Assembly (NCBI GenBank): GCA_038214535.1
Contig: JBBQRS010000069.1
Coordinates: 1-26,237, forward strand
Direction: 5' to 3'
DNA from: JBBQRS01 sp038214535
GTDB taxonomy: Bacteria > Chloroflexota > Anaerolineae > CG2-30-64-16
DNA length: 26,237 bases
Within the stretch, counting starts at the first letter, position 1, and every line of letters begins with the position of its first letter. A program made the position numbers and the translations under genes. This document shows positions 4,962 to 12,532 of this stretch, in pieces. The notes under the pieces were generated by a model. The model was not told where the DNA came from and made no database searches. It saw nothing but the letters and a program-made list of their open reading frames with translations.

Positions 4962-7796
4962 ATGAGTGGCGCTTCACCCCCTTCGGGGACTTCGACCCCT
5001 TCAGGGAAAAGAAGTTCCGGCCTGGCCCTGGTCATCTACGCCGTGCTTGCCATAGCGCTGAGTTGGCCGGTGATTGCCGGGCTCAGCAGCCGCATCCCCG
5101 GCACGGCCACCTGGGCCTTCGATGAATCCACCTTCGCCTGGAATATCTGGTATTTCAAGCACGCCCTGCTCGATCTGGGCGTCAGCCCGCTGCACACCGA
5201 ACTGATCTGGTATCCCCTCGGCATTGACCTGATCCTTTATACCTATAACTTCCTGAACGCGATCCTCGGTTTGCCGCTGTTGTTGGCCTTCAACCTGCCG
5301 CTGGCAAGCAACCTGATGCTGCTATCTGCGACGACCCTGAGTGGGTTCGGAGCGTATCTGCTGGCGCTCGATCTGTTGTCGCACTCGGAGCGTGGCCGCA
5401 CCGATGTGGGTCGGATGCGCCTTGCCGCGTTCGTGGCCGGCGTGATCTATGCCTTTGCGTCCAACCGCGCGATCTACGCGGCGCTGGGCCATTACGACAT
5501 GGTCACGACGCAGTGGCTGCCGTTCTACGCGCTCTACCTGTTCCGCACGTTGCGCCACCCGACGTTGCGCAACGGCGCGCTAGCCGGGTTCTTCTTCGCG
5601 CTGGCGGCGCTGGCCGAGATGATCTTTGCCTCGTTCCTGGGGCTGTTCAGCCTGATCGTCCTGATCGTCTCATGGAAAAGGCTGCCCGACCGGAGGGGGG
5701 CGCTCAGGGCGCTGGGCGTGGCGGCGATCGTCGCCGTGATTTTCTGGTCGCCCGTGCTCATGCCAATTGTCCGCGAGTTCACCACGGGCGACTATGCGCT
5801 GACGGGCTGGGGCGAAAGCGTCAAGCTCAGCGCGGATCTCGTCGGTCTGGCGACGCCCACCGATCTGAACCCATTGTTCACCGAACACGGCGCCGACCTG
5901 AGCCACTGGACGCACGCGCTGCGCCAAGTCGAGGAGGGCCGGGCGCGCTTCTCGGATATCAACACGGTGTTCCTGGGCTGGGTCACACTCGCGCTGGCGT
6001 TGCTGGGCGCGTGGGCGGCGCGCAAAGGCGGGCGCGCAGCCCGCGCGTGGATCTGGACGGCGCTGACCTTCGGCGTGTTGGCGCTGGGGCCGCTGCTGCA
6101 AATCAACGGGCGCTATCGGTTCGATCTGGATAACATGTTGCCGGAGGGCGTGACGTTTCCGCTGCCGTTCACGCTGCTGCACTATATTCCGGTGATCAAC
6201 GCGAACCGCGCGCCGAACCGCAACAGCGTCATCTTGATGTTGGCGCTGGCGGCGCTGGCGGCCTATGGCGTCTACTGGCCCCTTTCCCGGCTGAAGACCA
6301 ATCCGAACCCATCTGACGCGACACGGAAGTCGCGGCTGACGCCTGTTGCGATCTTACTGGCCGGTCTGCTTGCGCTCGCCGTCATCCTGGAACACCTGTC
6401 TGTGCCGCTGCCCACCACCGACGCGCGGATCCCCGACATTTACGCGCAAATCGGCGCGGAACCGGGCGAGTTCGCGATCATGCAACTGCCCCTCGGCTGG
6501 CGCAATAGCTTCGGCGTGCTGGGCAGCGAGATGACGCTGCTCCAGTATTTCCAGACGGCGCATGGCAAACCGATGCTGGGCGGCAACATCAGTCGCGCCC
6601 CGGCTTATAAGATGGACTATTTCGCGCGCATCCCGCTTTTCAAGGCGATCACCGATCTGGAGATGTATCGCGACGTGCCGCCGGACGTGGATGCCGCGGC
6701 GCGCGCGCAGGCCGCCGACCTCATGGCGCTGTATGACGTGCGTTATCTGATCACCAGCCCGCCGATTCCGGGCCGCTTCCCTTACCAGGACACGTACCAG
6801 CGCACGGAGGAATATGCGCTGGATGTGCTGCCCGTTGAGCAACCCGCGTTCTGGGAGGGAGACGGGTATCGCGCCTATCGCATCCAACAGCCCGAGATCG
6901 CCTTCCCGCTGCGCGTGGATGTCGGCGTTCCCGGCGCAGAACCCTATCTGGGCGGCGGCTGGGAGGTGCGTACCGATGAGCAGCCCTATAACGCTACGGC
7001 GAACTGGGCCGTGGACACAACCGCCGATTTGTATCTGCCCCTGTCTGAGCCGCGCGACGCCACGCTGCGGCTCAGCCTTGCGCCGCTGACCTACGAAGAC
7101 GCGCCGACGCAAGCGGTCTCGATCTCGGTTAACGGGACACAAGTCCTGGCAAACCAGCCGCTCCAACCGGGCTGGCAGACCGTCCAGGCGGCAATTCCCG
7201 CATCGGCGACGCGCCGCGGCCCGAACCGGGTGCGTCTGGAGTTCGCGCATACCGCCGTCCCGCGTGCAACCTTCGCGGACCCGGCCAGCCGCGCCGTCAT
7301 CGGCGCGACCGGCGTAACCAGTCCCGTGAACATCGAGGCGCACGCGTTCGAGGAAGCGTTCATCAGCGTCACGGACGCGAACGGAACGACGCATGACGCC
7401 TCGGCGGGCCAGGCGGGGTATAACGTGGCGGTCATCCACCCGAAGACGGGGCGCGTGCTGGATGTGCAGGGCTTTGCCACGAACGCGAACCCTGCCGGCG
7501 TCGCCGCGCTCACCGATTATCTAAATCGGATTCGAGAAGGGAACATTGTGGTCGTGGCGACCCGCGGCGACGCCGGGACGCTGGATCAGGCCGCTGTGGA
7601 AGCGTTGCGGGGGATCGGGTCGGGAGCAATCAACGCCGATGCGCTGGCGGGCATGGCGCACGCCGTCATCGGGGTCAAGGGCGCGCGGCTGGGCGCCGCC
7701 GCCGAGCAGATCGCGCCGGGGGACGCCTATCTGCGCGTGGGCGGCGATTTCCGCACGCTGGCGGCGGCGCTGGACTGGGTGGAGATCGGACCATGA
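4962..7796 (+). CDS. Large GT-C-like membrane protein with C-terminal ILEI/FAM3-like domain
   Basis: 944 aa. The N-terminal half has about ten hydrophobic helices. The first loop reads PGTATWAFDESTFAWNIWYFKHAL and then LIWYPLGIDLILYTYN, a layout seen in Chloroflexota GT-C or PTPS-related membrane proteins with acidic residues in the first extracytoplasmic loop. Residues from about 480 to 790 are soluble. Residues about 795-912 look like an ILEI (FAM3/POMGnT1-stem) domain: AFEEAFISV, GYNVAVIHPKTGRVLDVQGF, LNRIREGNIVVVATRGDAG, AVEALRGIGS and AHAVIGVKGAR match the order of blocks in that family. In POMGnT1 this domain binds sugar, so a glycan-binding role outside the membrane is inferred. The stop overlaps the next gene's ATG by four bases (ATGA), so the two are co-translated. 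The donor and acceptor are unknown. Confidence 0.78.
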   Translation: MSGASPPSGTSTPSGKRSSGLALVIYAVLAIALSWPVIAGLSSRIPGTATWAFDESTFAWNIWYFKHALLDLGVSPLHTELIWYPLGIDLILYTYNFLNAILGLPLLLAFNLPLASNLMLLSATTLSGFGAYLLALDLLSHSERGRTDVGRMRLAAFVAGVIYAFASNRAIYAALGHYDMVTTQWLPFYALYLFRTLRHPTLRNGALAGFFFALAALAEMIFASFLGLFSLIVLIVSWKRLPDRRGALRALGVAAIVAVIFWSPVLMPIVREFTTGDYALTGWGESVKLSADLVGLATPTDLNPLFTEHGADLSHWTHALRQVEEGRARFSDINTVFLGWVTLALALLGAWAARKGGRAARAWIWTALTFGVLALGPLLQINGRYRFDLDNMLPEGVTFPLPFTLLHYIPVINANRAPNRNSVILMLALAALAAYGVYWPLSRLKTNPNPSDATRKSRLTPVAILLAGLLALAVILEHLSVPLPTTDARIPDIYAQIGAEPGEFAIMQLPLGWRNSFGVLGSEMTLLQYFQTAHGKPMLGGNISRAPAYKMDYFARIPLFKAITDLEMYRDVPPDVDAAARAQAADLMALYDVRYLITSPPIPGRFPYQDTYQRTEEYALDVLPVEQPAFWEGDGYRAYRIQQPEIAFPLRVDVGVPGAEPYLGGGWEVRTDEQPYNATANWAVDTTADLYLPLSEPRDATLRLSLAPLTYEDAPTQAVSISVNGTQVLANQPLQPGWQTVQAAIPASATRRGPNRVRLEFAHTAVPRATFADPASRAVIGATGVTSPVNIEAHAFEEAFISVTDANGTTHDASAGQAGYNVAVIHPKTGRVLDVQGFATNANPAGVAALTDYLNRIREGNIVVVATRGDAGTLDQAAVEALRGIGSGAINADALAGMAHAVIGVKGARLGAAAEQIAPGDAYLRVGGDFRTLAAALDWVEIGP

Positions 7797-10225
7797 CAGC
7801 AAGCGCAACACCAGCGCCCCTCCGTGCGACCACCACCCCAGCCACTGTGCTGCCGCGGCTAGGCGTCACCGATTTCGTGATCGCCGGAATCAGCGGGATT
7901 GCCGCATTCCTGGTCTATTTCAACACGCTTGCGCCAGGGGTTCTGATCGGCGATTCGGGAGAGTTCCAGTTTGCGGCCTGGCTCGGCGGTTTCGCCCACC
8001 CCACCGGCTACCCGCTCTATCTGCTCCTCAGTTATCTCTGGACGCATCTCTTACGCGCCGGCGAACCGGCCTGGCGCATGAATCTCTTCTCGGCAGTCTG
8101 GGGCGGCATTGCGGTCGGATTGGTCTACCTGCTGACCCTGCAAACGATCCGCGTCGCGGCCAATCCCGGCGGATTGGCCGTCTGGATGCAGCGGCTAGCC
8201 GCACTGTTCACGGCGATGCTCCTCGGCGTTTCACCGACCTTCTGGTCACAGGCGGTCATCACGGAAGTGTACACGATGCACGCCGCGCTGGTGGCCGCCA
8301 TCTTCCTGGGCTTGATCAGTTGGAAGGCGCGCGGGGCGAGTTCGGAGGCGTATCGCATCCTCTACGTCACAGCCTTCATTTATGGCCTCGGGCTGGCACA
8401 TCACCGCAGCACGTTGCTCCTGCTGCCGGCCATTATCGTCTTCCTGTGGCAAAGCCGCACGTGGTCGGGCAGTTGGCGGCAACAGCTCGGCGGGCTGACA
8501 CTCGGTCTGATTCTGGTTGCGCTGCCGTTGCTGCTTTACGCGCTGATTCCCCTGCGCGGACCGCACATGCCCTATGCCGACATCATCATCGCGCCGAATC
8601 AGATCATCCAGCTCTATCGTCCGACCCTCGGTTGGTTCGTGCAGCACATCACCGGCTCCGGTTTCAGCGCCGCGTTCCATACACCCACCCAACCGCTCGA
8701 CCGGATCATCCAAAGTCTGACCTGGCTGGTTGAAGAAATGTCGTGGCCCGGCATTCTGCTCGGCGTCATCGGCGTCGTCTGGCTCTTCTTCCGCTCGCGA
8801 CTGTTGTTGACGCTGACCGGGCTGGCCTTCCTGACACTTTTCGGCTTCAATTTGCTCTACAGCATTGGCGACATCCGGGTCTTCTATATCCCCGTCTATC
8901 TGATCTGGGCCGTGTGGGCCGGGCTGGGCGTATCCGCGTTTGCGTGGCTGCTCCTGAGTCGTGGGGCCAATGATCCGCTGCGGCGCGGGCTGACGGCGCT
9001 GGCGTGCGGCTCGCTGCTCGCGTTGCCGATCTTGCTCTTTACACAACGTCTCCCGCAACTGGACCAGAGCCGGAACAATCACGCGGCCCAGTTCTGGCAG
9101 GAGACACTGGCAAAGCCGATCCCACAGGGAGCCATCCTCATCAGCAACGACCGCGATGAGATGACGCCGCTGTGGTATTTGCAGTACGTCAAGAATCAGC
9201 GGCCCGACCTCACCGGCCTGTTCCCCCTGATCGATACCGGCCCCGAATGGGCTAACGTCGGGCAGACCATTGATTCGGCGCGGCGCAGCGGGCGTCCCGT
9301 GTTCCTCATCAAACCAATGGAGGAGCTGGAGATTAAATATCGCACGGAGGCCGCCGATTCGCTCGTGCAAATCGTCGGCCCGGCCGTCACCCGCCCACCG
9401 GACAAGGCAAGCGCCGTCAGCTATGACAACACCGTGCGCCTGACCGGATATGACATGCAGCCGACCCTGGCCGGCCCAGGGCAGCCAATGACCGTGGCCC
9501 TCTACTGGCAACCTCAGCGGCACATCCGACCTGACCTGACGACCTTCGTCCACATCGTGAACGCCGACGGAGAGGTCGTTGGGCAGAGCGATCATCGCCC
9601 TGGCGGCTATTTCTACCCCACCAGCCTATGGCAACCCGGCGAGTTGTTGAAGGATGTGCACTCGTTTACGTTGGCGGACAACCTGGGGCCACCGCCCTAT
9701 GCCATCGAGGTGGGACTTTACATCCAAACTCCTGAGTTGACGCACCTGGGGCAACCGCAGATCATCGGCTATACGGGCGAAGCGCGTCCGTCGGATGCGC
9801 TCCCAGAAGACCTCGCCCCTGGTCAGGGCTTTACTCTATCAGATGAGGTCGCACTGCTGGGGCATCGGATGCGCCAGGAGGGCAACACCCTCAATTTGCA
9901 ACTCTTCTGGCAGGCGTTGCGCATACCGGATCATGACTATACCGTGTTCCTGCACGTGCTGGATGAAGCGGGGAATATCATCGCGCAGCAGGACCGCCAG
10001 CCGACAGGCGGCAAGACGCCCACCGGGAGTTGGCCGGCAGGCCTGGTGGTTGCCGACGAAGTAACCGTCAGCCTGCCCGATAATCTACCGGAAGGCGTCT
10101 ATCAGATCGTCGCCGGTATGTATGACGCGACCAGTGGGGCGCGCTTGCCCGTATCCGACAATGAGGGGCGTCCGGCAGGCGATTCCATCCCCCTGGGGTC
10201 GTTCGGCTGGCCGCCTGGATCGTAA
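7793..10225 (+). CDS. DUF2723 (TMEM260-like) protein O-glycosyltransferase candidate
   Basis: 810 aa. A short Ala/Thr/Pro-rich N-terminus is followed by the DUF2723 signature: NTLAPGVLIGDSGEF (residues 44-58), FAHPTGYPLYLLLSY (67-81) and GEPAWRMNLFSA. The first-loop Asp/Glu residues are the likely catalytic and metal-binding groups of this GT-C fold. About ten or more membrane helices run to residue 410. The C-terminal half is soluble and holds two related beta-sandwich modules, about 545-655 and 682-789, both with the pattern 'hydrophobic strand, LYW/LFWQ, TVFLHV or TFVHIVNADG, then a D-R/H-P-GG motif'. TMEM260, the eukaryotic relative, mannosylates proteins. A similar extracytoplasmic glycosylation role is an inference. 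It is translationally coupled to the preceding GT-C gene. Confidence 0.85.
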   Translation: MTASATPAPLRATTTPATVLPRLGVTDFVIAGISGIAAFLVYFNTLAPGVLIGDSGEFQFAAWLGGFAHPTGYPLYLLLSYLWTHLLRAGEPAWRMNLFSAVWGGIAVGLVYLLTLQTIRVAANPGGLAVWMQRLAALFTAMLLGVSPTFWSQAVITEVYTMHAALVAAIFLGLISWKARGASSEAYRILYVTAFIYGLGLAHHRSTLLLLPAIIVFLWQSRTWSGSWRQQLGGLTLGLILVALPLLLYALIPLRGPHMPYADIIIAPNQIIQLYRPTLGWFVQHITGSGFSAAFHTPTQPLDRIIQSLTWLVEEMSWPGILLGVIGVVWLFFRSRLLLTLTGLAFLTLFGFNLLYSIGDIRVFYIPVYLIWAVWAGLGVSAFAWLLLSRGANDPLRRGLTALACGSLLALPILLFTQRLPQLDQSRNNHAAQFWQETLAKPIPQGAILISNDRDEMTPLWYLQYVKNQRPDLTGLFPLIDTGPEWANVGQTIDSARRSGRPVFLIKPMEELEIKYRTEAADSLVQIVGPAVTRPPDKASAVSYDNTVRLTGYDMQPTLAGPGQPMTVALYWQPQRHIRPDLTTFVHIVNADGEVVGQSDHRPGGYFYPTSLWQPGELLKDVHSFTLADNLGPPPYAIEVGLYIQTPELTHLGQPQIIGYTGEARPSDALPEDLAPGQGFTLSDEVALLGHRMRQEGNTLNLQLFWQALRIPDHDYTVFLHVLDEAGNIIAQQDRQPTGGKTPTGSWPAGLVVADEVTVSLPDNLPEGVYQIVAGMYDATSGARLPVSDNEGRPAGDSIPLGSFGWPPGS

Positions 10226-10247
10226 GGCCTCGAGTCCACTGAAGGCT

Positions 10248-10276
10248 TTGGCGGCCCTCCCCGACAGTGGTATACT
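10248..10276 (+). promoter_or_regulatory. Sigma-70 promoter of etfBA
   Basis: TTGGCG (10248-10253), a 17-base spacer and TATACT (10271-10276), with TG at 10268-10269 making an extended -10. The start point would be near 10283, giving a leader of about 94 nt. Confidence 0.6.
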
Positions 10277-10360
10277 CGCAGGGAGAGATCAACCCCACTT
10301 CGCAGCGCGCCCTTCGATCACCCGACGCGCCGCGATTCCAGTCGTACCCTGAGAAGCATA

Positions 10361-10368
10361 AGGAGGTT
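10361..10368 (+). promoter_or_regulatory. Strong Shine-Dalgarno of etfB
   Basis: AGGAGGTT lies 8 bases before ATG 10377 and is the best anti-Shine-Dalgarno match in the window. Most neighbouring genes have weak sites or none, so high translation of etfB is expected. Confidence 0.7.
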
Positions 10369-10376
10369 ACCACCCA

Positions 10377-11174
10377 ATGAAATACGTTGTCTGTGTCAAG
10401 CTGACCCCCGACACCGAAGAGTTGGGAGAAGTGCGCGCCGAAGACGTTGCCGGAACCGATCTGGGCGTCACGATGGCGCTGAACCCGTGGGATGAATTCG
10501 CCATCGAGGAAGCGCTGACGCTCCAGGAAAATCACGGCGGAGACACGGTCGCCATCACCCTCGGTTCGGATGAATCGGTCGAGGCGCTCAAGCGCGCCGT
10601 CGCGATGGGCATCGAAGAGACGATGCTGCTCTCCGACCCGGCCTTCGAAGGCAGCGACGCTTGGGGTGTGGCTTACGCCCTCGCCAGGGCCATCGAGAGC
10701 CTGGATAGCTATGACCTGATCCTGACGGGGCGGCAATCCGTGGACGGGAACAGCGGACTTGTGCCGGCGGGGCTCGCCGTGAAGCTGGGTGTGCCGTTCG
10801 TTTCACAGGTTGCCAAAGTGCTCGAGCTTTCCGAGAGCAACGTGACCGTCCTGCGCGCCCTGGAAGACGGCATCCAGACGGTGCGCGTGCCGCTGCCGGC
10901 GGTGTTGGCCGTCAGCAAAGAAATCAACGAGCCACGCTATCCCAATTTCATGGGGATTCGCAAGGCATCGCGCGCGCAATACCTGGCCACCGCGGCAGCC
11001 GATGTGCCGAGGCTGGATGTGGGCCAGGTTGGCGCGGCGAGCGCCCTGCTCGACTGGACCGACGTGCGCAAGCCGCCCGCGCGCGTGACCACGTGCGAAC
11101 TGATCTCCGGCGCAACCGCAGTGGAACAGACCGCCGAACTGGTCGAGCGCCTGATCGCAGATAAAGTTATTTAG
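10377..11174 (+). CDS. etfB: Electron transfer flavoprotein beta subunit
   Basis: 265 aa, normal length. Diagnostic blocks are MKYVVCVKLTPDTE at the start, MALNPWDEFAIEEAL (33-47), VEALKRAVAMG (68-78), LTGRQSVDGNSGLVP (116-130; the nucleotide-binding loop) and LPAVLAVSKEINEPRYPN with FMGIRKASR (173-199; the family signature). With EtfA it forms a soluble heterodimer that passes electrons from acyl-CoA or other flavin dehydrogenases to a membrane ETF:quinone oxidoreductase. No oxidoreductase partner is encoded nearby. The start is set by AGGAGGTT 8 bases upstream. The 15-base gap to etfA indicates one operon. Confidence 0.96.
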   Translation: MKYVVCVKLTPDTEELGEVRAEDVAGTDLGVTMALNPWDEFAIEEALTLQENHGGDTVAITLGSDESVEALKRAVAMGIEETMLLSDPAFEGSDAWGVAYALARAIESLDSYDLILTGRQSVDGNSGLVPAGLAVKLGVPFVSQVAKVLELSESNVTVLRALEDGIQTVRVPLPAVLAVSKEINEPRYPNFMGIRKASRAQYLATAAADVPRLDVGQVGAASALLDWTDVRKPPARVTTCELISGATAVEQTAELVERLIADKVI

Positions 11175-11189
11175 GGGAGGCGCATCATC

Positions 11190-12173
11190 ATGAGCATCCT
11201 TGTTTACACAGATCATACTGAGGGTCGCGTGCGGCCCGTATCGTTGGAGTTGGTGGGTCAGGGACGCGCCCTGGCCGATACTCTGGGGCTGCCGCTGACC
11301 GCCCTGGTCATCGGCGACGCATCAGGCAACGCCGCCGCGCAGGCCATCGCCCACGGCGCCGACCACGTATGGGTCGCGCCCGGCGCGGCGTTTACGACGT
11401 TTCGCGCGCAGGCATACGCGGAAGCCTTGCAGGCGGCGATTGCCGCGGCGGAGGCGCGCATCGTTCTCGTGCCAGCGGTGGCCGGCGCGCGTGACGTCGC
11501 GGCGTTGGCCGCCTGTGCGTTAAACATCGGCCTGGCCGCCGACTGCACGAATCTATCGCTGGATGATGCGGGCAACCTGCTGGCCGAACGGCCTATCTAT
11601 TCCGGCAACATCGTGACGACGGTGACGTTCCGATCTCGCCCGCAGATGGCGACCGTGCGCCCGCGCAGCTTCGCGCTGCCCGAACGCGACCCTGCGCGCA
11701 CCGGCGAGATTTCCGAGTTGACGATCAATCTCTCCCCATTAACCGATTGCGAGGAAGTGCTGGCCTTCGCGGCCGCGCAAACCGAAGCGGTTAGCGTGGA
11801 TAACGCTTCGATTGTGATTGCGGGCGGACGCGGCGTTAAGGGGCCGGAAGGCTTCGCACCGCTTTACGAGCTGGCGCAGGTGCTCGGTGGGGCGGTCGGC
11901 GCATCGCGCGCGGCGGTCGACGCGGGGTGGATCCCCTATCCGCATCAGGTGGGCCAGACGGGCAAGACGGTACGCCCCGACCTCTACATCGCCTGCGGTA
12001 TCTCGGGGGCGATTCAGCACCTGGCAGGCATGACCAACGCGCGCACCATCGTCGTCATCAACAAGGACAAAGACGCGCCGATCTTCAAAGTGGCGCAGTA
12101 CGGCATCGTCGGAGACCTGTTCGAGATCGTGCCGGCCCTGACGGAGGCTTTTCGCGCGCGCCTGGACCGCTGA
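11190..12173 (+). CDS. etfA: Electron transfer flavoprotein alpha subunit
   Basis: 327 aa. The N-terminal domain (1-185) is the Rossmann-like half shared with EtfB. The C-terminal FAD domain has AGGRGVKGPEGF (211-222), VGASRAAVDAGWIP (236-249), HQVGQTGKTVRP (252-263), LYIACGISGAIQHLAG (265-280) and NKDKDAPIFKVAQYGIVGDL (291-310), which together are diagnostic. It holds the FAD and forms the electron-transfer partner of EtfB. A GGGGAGG stretch precedes the ATG. The gene is followed at once by an intrinsic terminator, which closes the etfBA operon. Confidence 0.96.
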   Translation: MSILVYTDHTEGRVRPVSLELVGQGRALADTLGLPLTALVIGDASGNAAAQAIAHGADHVWVAPGAAFTTFRAQAYAEALQAAIAAAEARIVLVPAVAGARDVAALAACALNIGLAADCTNLSLDDAGNLLAERPIYSGNIVTTVTFRSRPQMATVRPRSFALPERDPARTGEISELTINLSPLTDCEEVLAFAAAQTEAVSVDNASIVIAGGRGVKGPEGFAPLYELAQVLGGAVGASRAAVDAGWIPYPHQVGQTGKTVRPDLYIACGISGAIQHLAGMTNARTIVVINKDKDAPIFKVAQYGIVGDLFEIVPALTEAFRARLDR

Positions 12174-12174
12174 C

Positions 12175-12198
12175 AAACGCCGCCAAAGCGCCGTTTTT
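12175..12198 (+). terminator. Intrinsic terminator of etfBA
   Basis: AAACG (12175-12179) and CGC (12181-12183) pair with GCG (12188-12190) and CGTTT (12192-12196) around a CAAA loop, with one C-C mismatch. The stem runs directly into TTTTT. It starts two bases after the etfA stop. Confidence 0.65.
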
Positions 12199-12215
12199 AT
12201 GCTTGTTCCACTGCG

Positions 12216-12244
12216 TTGACAAGCGTAACACCGTAAGCTATAAT
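12216..12244 (+). promoter_or_regulatory. Perfect consensus sigma-70 promoter upstream of rpsA
   Basis: TTGACA (12216-12221), exactly 17 bases, then TATAAT (12239-12244). The start is expected near 12251, which is the first base of the closing stem of the structured leader. The result is a leader of about 280 nt before the rpsA ATG. Confidence 0.85.
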
Positions 12245-12248
12245 CAAT

Positions 12249-12493
12249 GTGGCGTTTAAACCGGCAATTTGAGGCGCAGAAGCCTTGTCTTCGTGCGCCC
12301 CTACAGAGTATGCTTTTACCTGTTGCACTTTCCGACTCGTTTGCCCAACTGTGCATCGGATGAAAGTAGTTCCACTGGCTGTCCCATAAATTCATATCAC
12401 CGGGCAATGGCAGGCCGGTTGTGTGACCCGGCTGCTGCGCCATGTGATCGGTGAGACAGCCGGGTTGTTGTTTGGCCTCGCGGTTTACGCCGT
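12249..12493 (+). ncRNA. Candidate structured RNA: rpsA leader or independent small RNA
   Basis: The sequence between a perfect promoter and rpsA folds into a closed multi-stem unit. P1: GGCGTTTAAACCG (12251-12263) pairs with CGGTTTACGCC (12481-12491), 11 base pairs with a two-base bulge. P2: GGCGCAGAAG (12273-12282) pairs with CTTC and TGCGCC (12289-12292, 12294-12299) around a six-base loop. P3: CTGGCTGTC (12375-12383) pairs with GACAGCCGG (12455-12463). P4: CCGGG (12400-12404) pairs with CCCGG (12427-12431), or ATCAC (12396-12400) pairs with GTGAT (12444-12448). GAGGC (12271-12275) can alternatively pair with GCCTC (12475-12479), which would compete with P2. I do not recognise RNase P, tmRNA, SRP, 6S or a known riboswitch. 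E. coli S1 represses its own mRNA through a leader, so autogenous control is a reasonable guess. The 61-codon frame inside it (12269-12454) looks spurious. Confidence 0.5.
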
Positions 12494-12532
12494 GAGAGAC
12501 GCAATTCTTATCGTTCGGAGGTTCTTTTTCCC

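Noticed and set aside
8246..9595. 449-codon minus-strand frame within the DUF2723 gene
   Set aside because: Composition and lack of motifs mark it as a high-GC shadow of the real gene.
12269..12454. 61-codon frame inside the rpsA leader
   Set aside because: No ribosome binding site, odd composition, and it crosses the stems P2-P4; best explained as chance.
12246..12495. 6S RNA, RNase P, tmRNA or cobalamin riboswitch
   Set aside because: The conserved sequences of these RNAs (for example GAGGAAAGTCC of RNase P or the B12 box) were not found.
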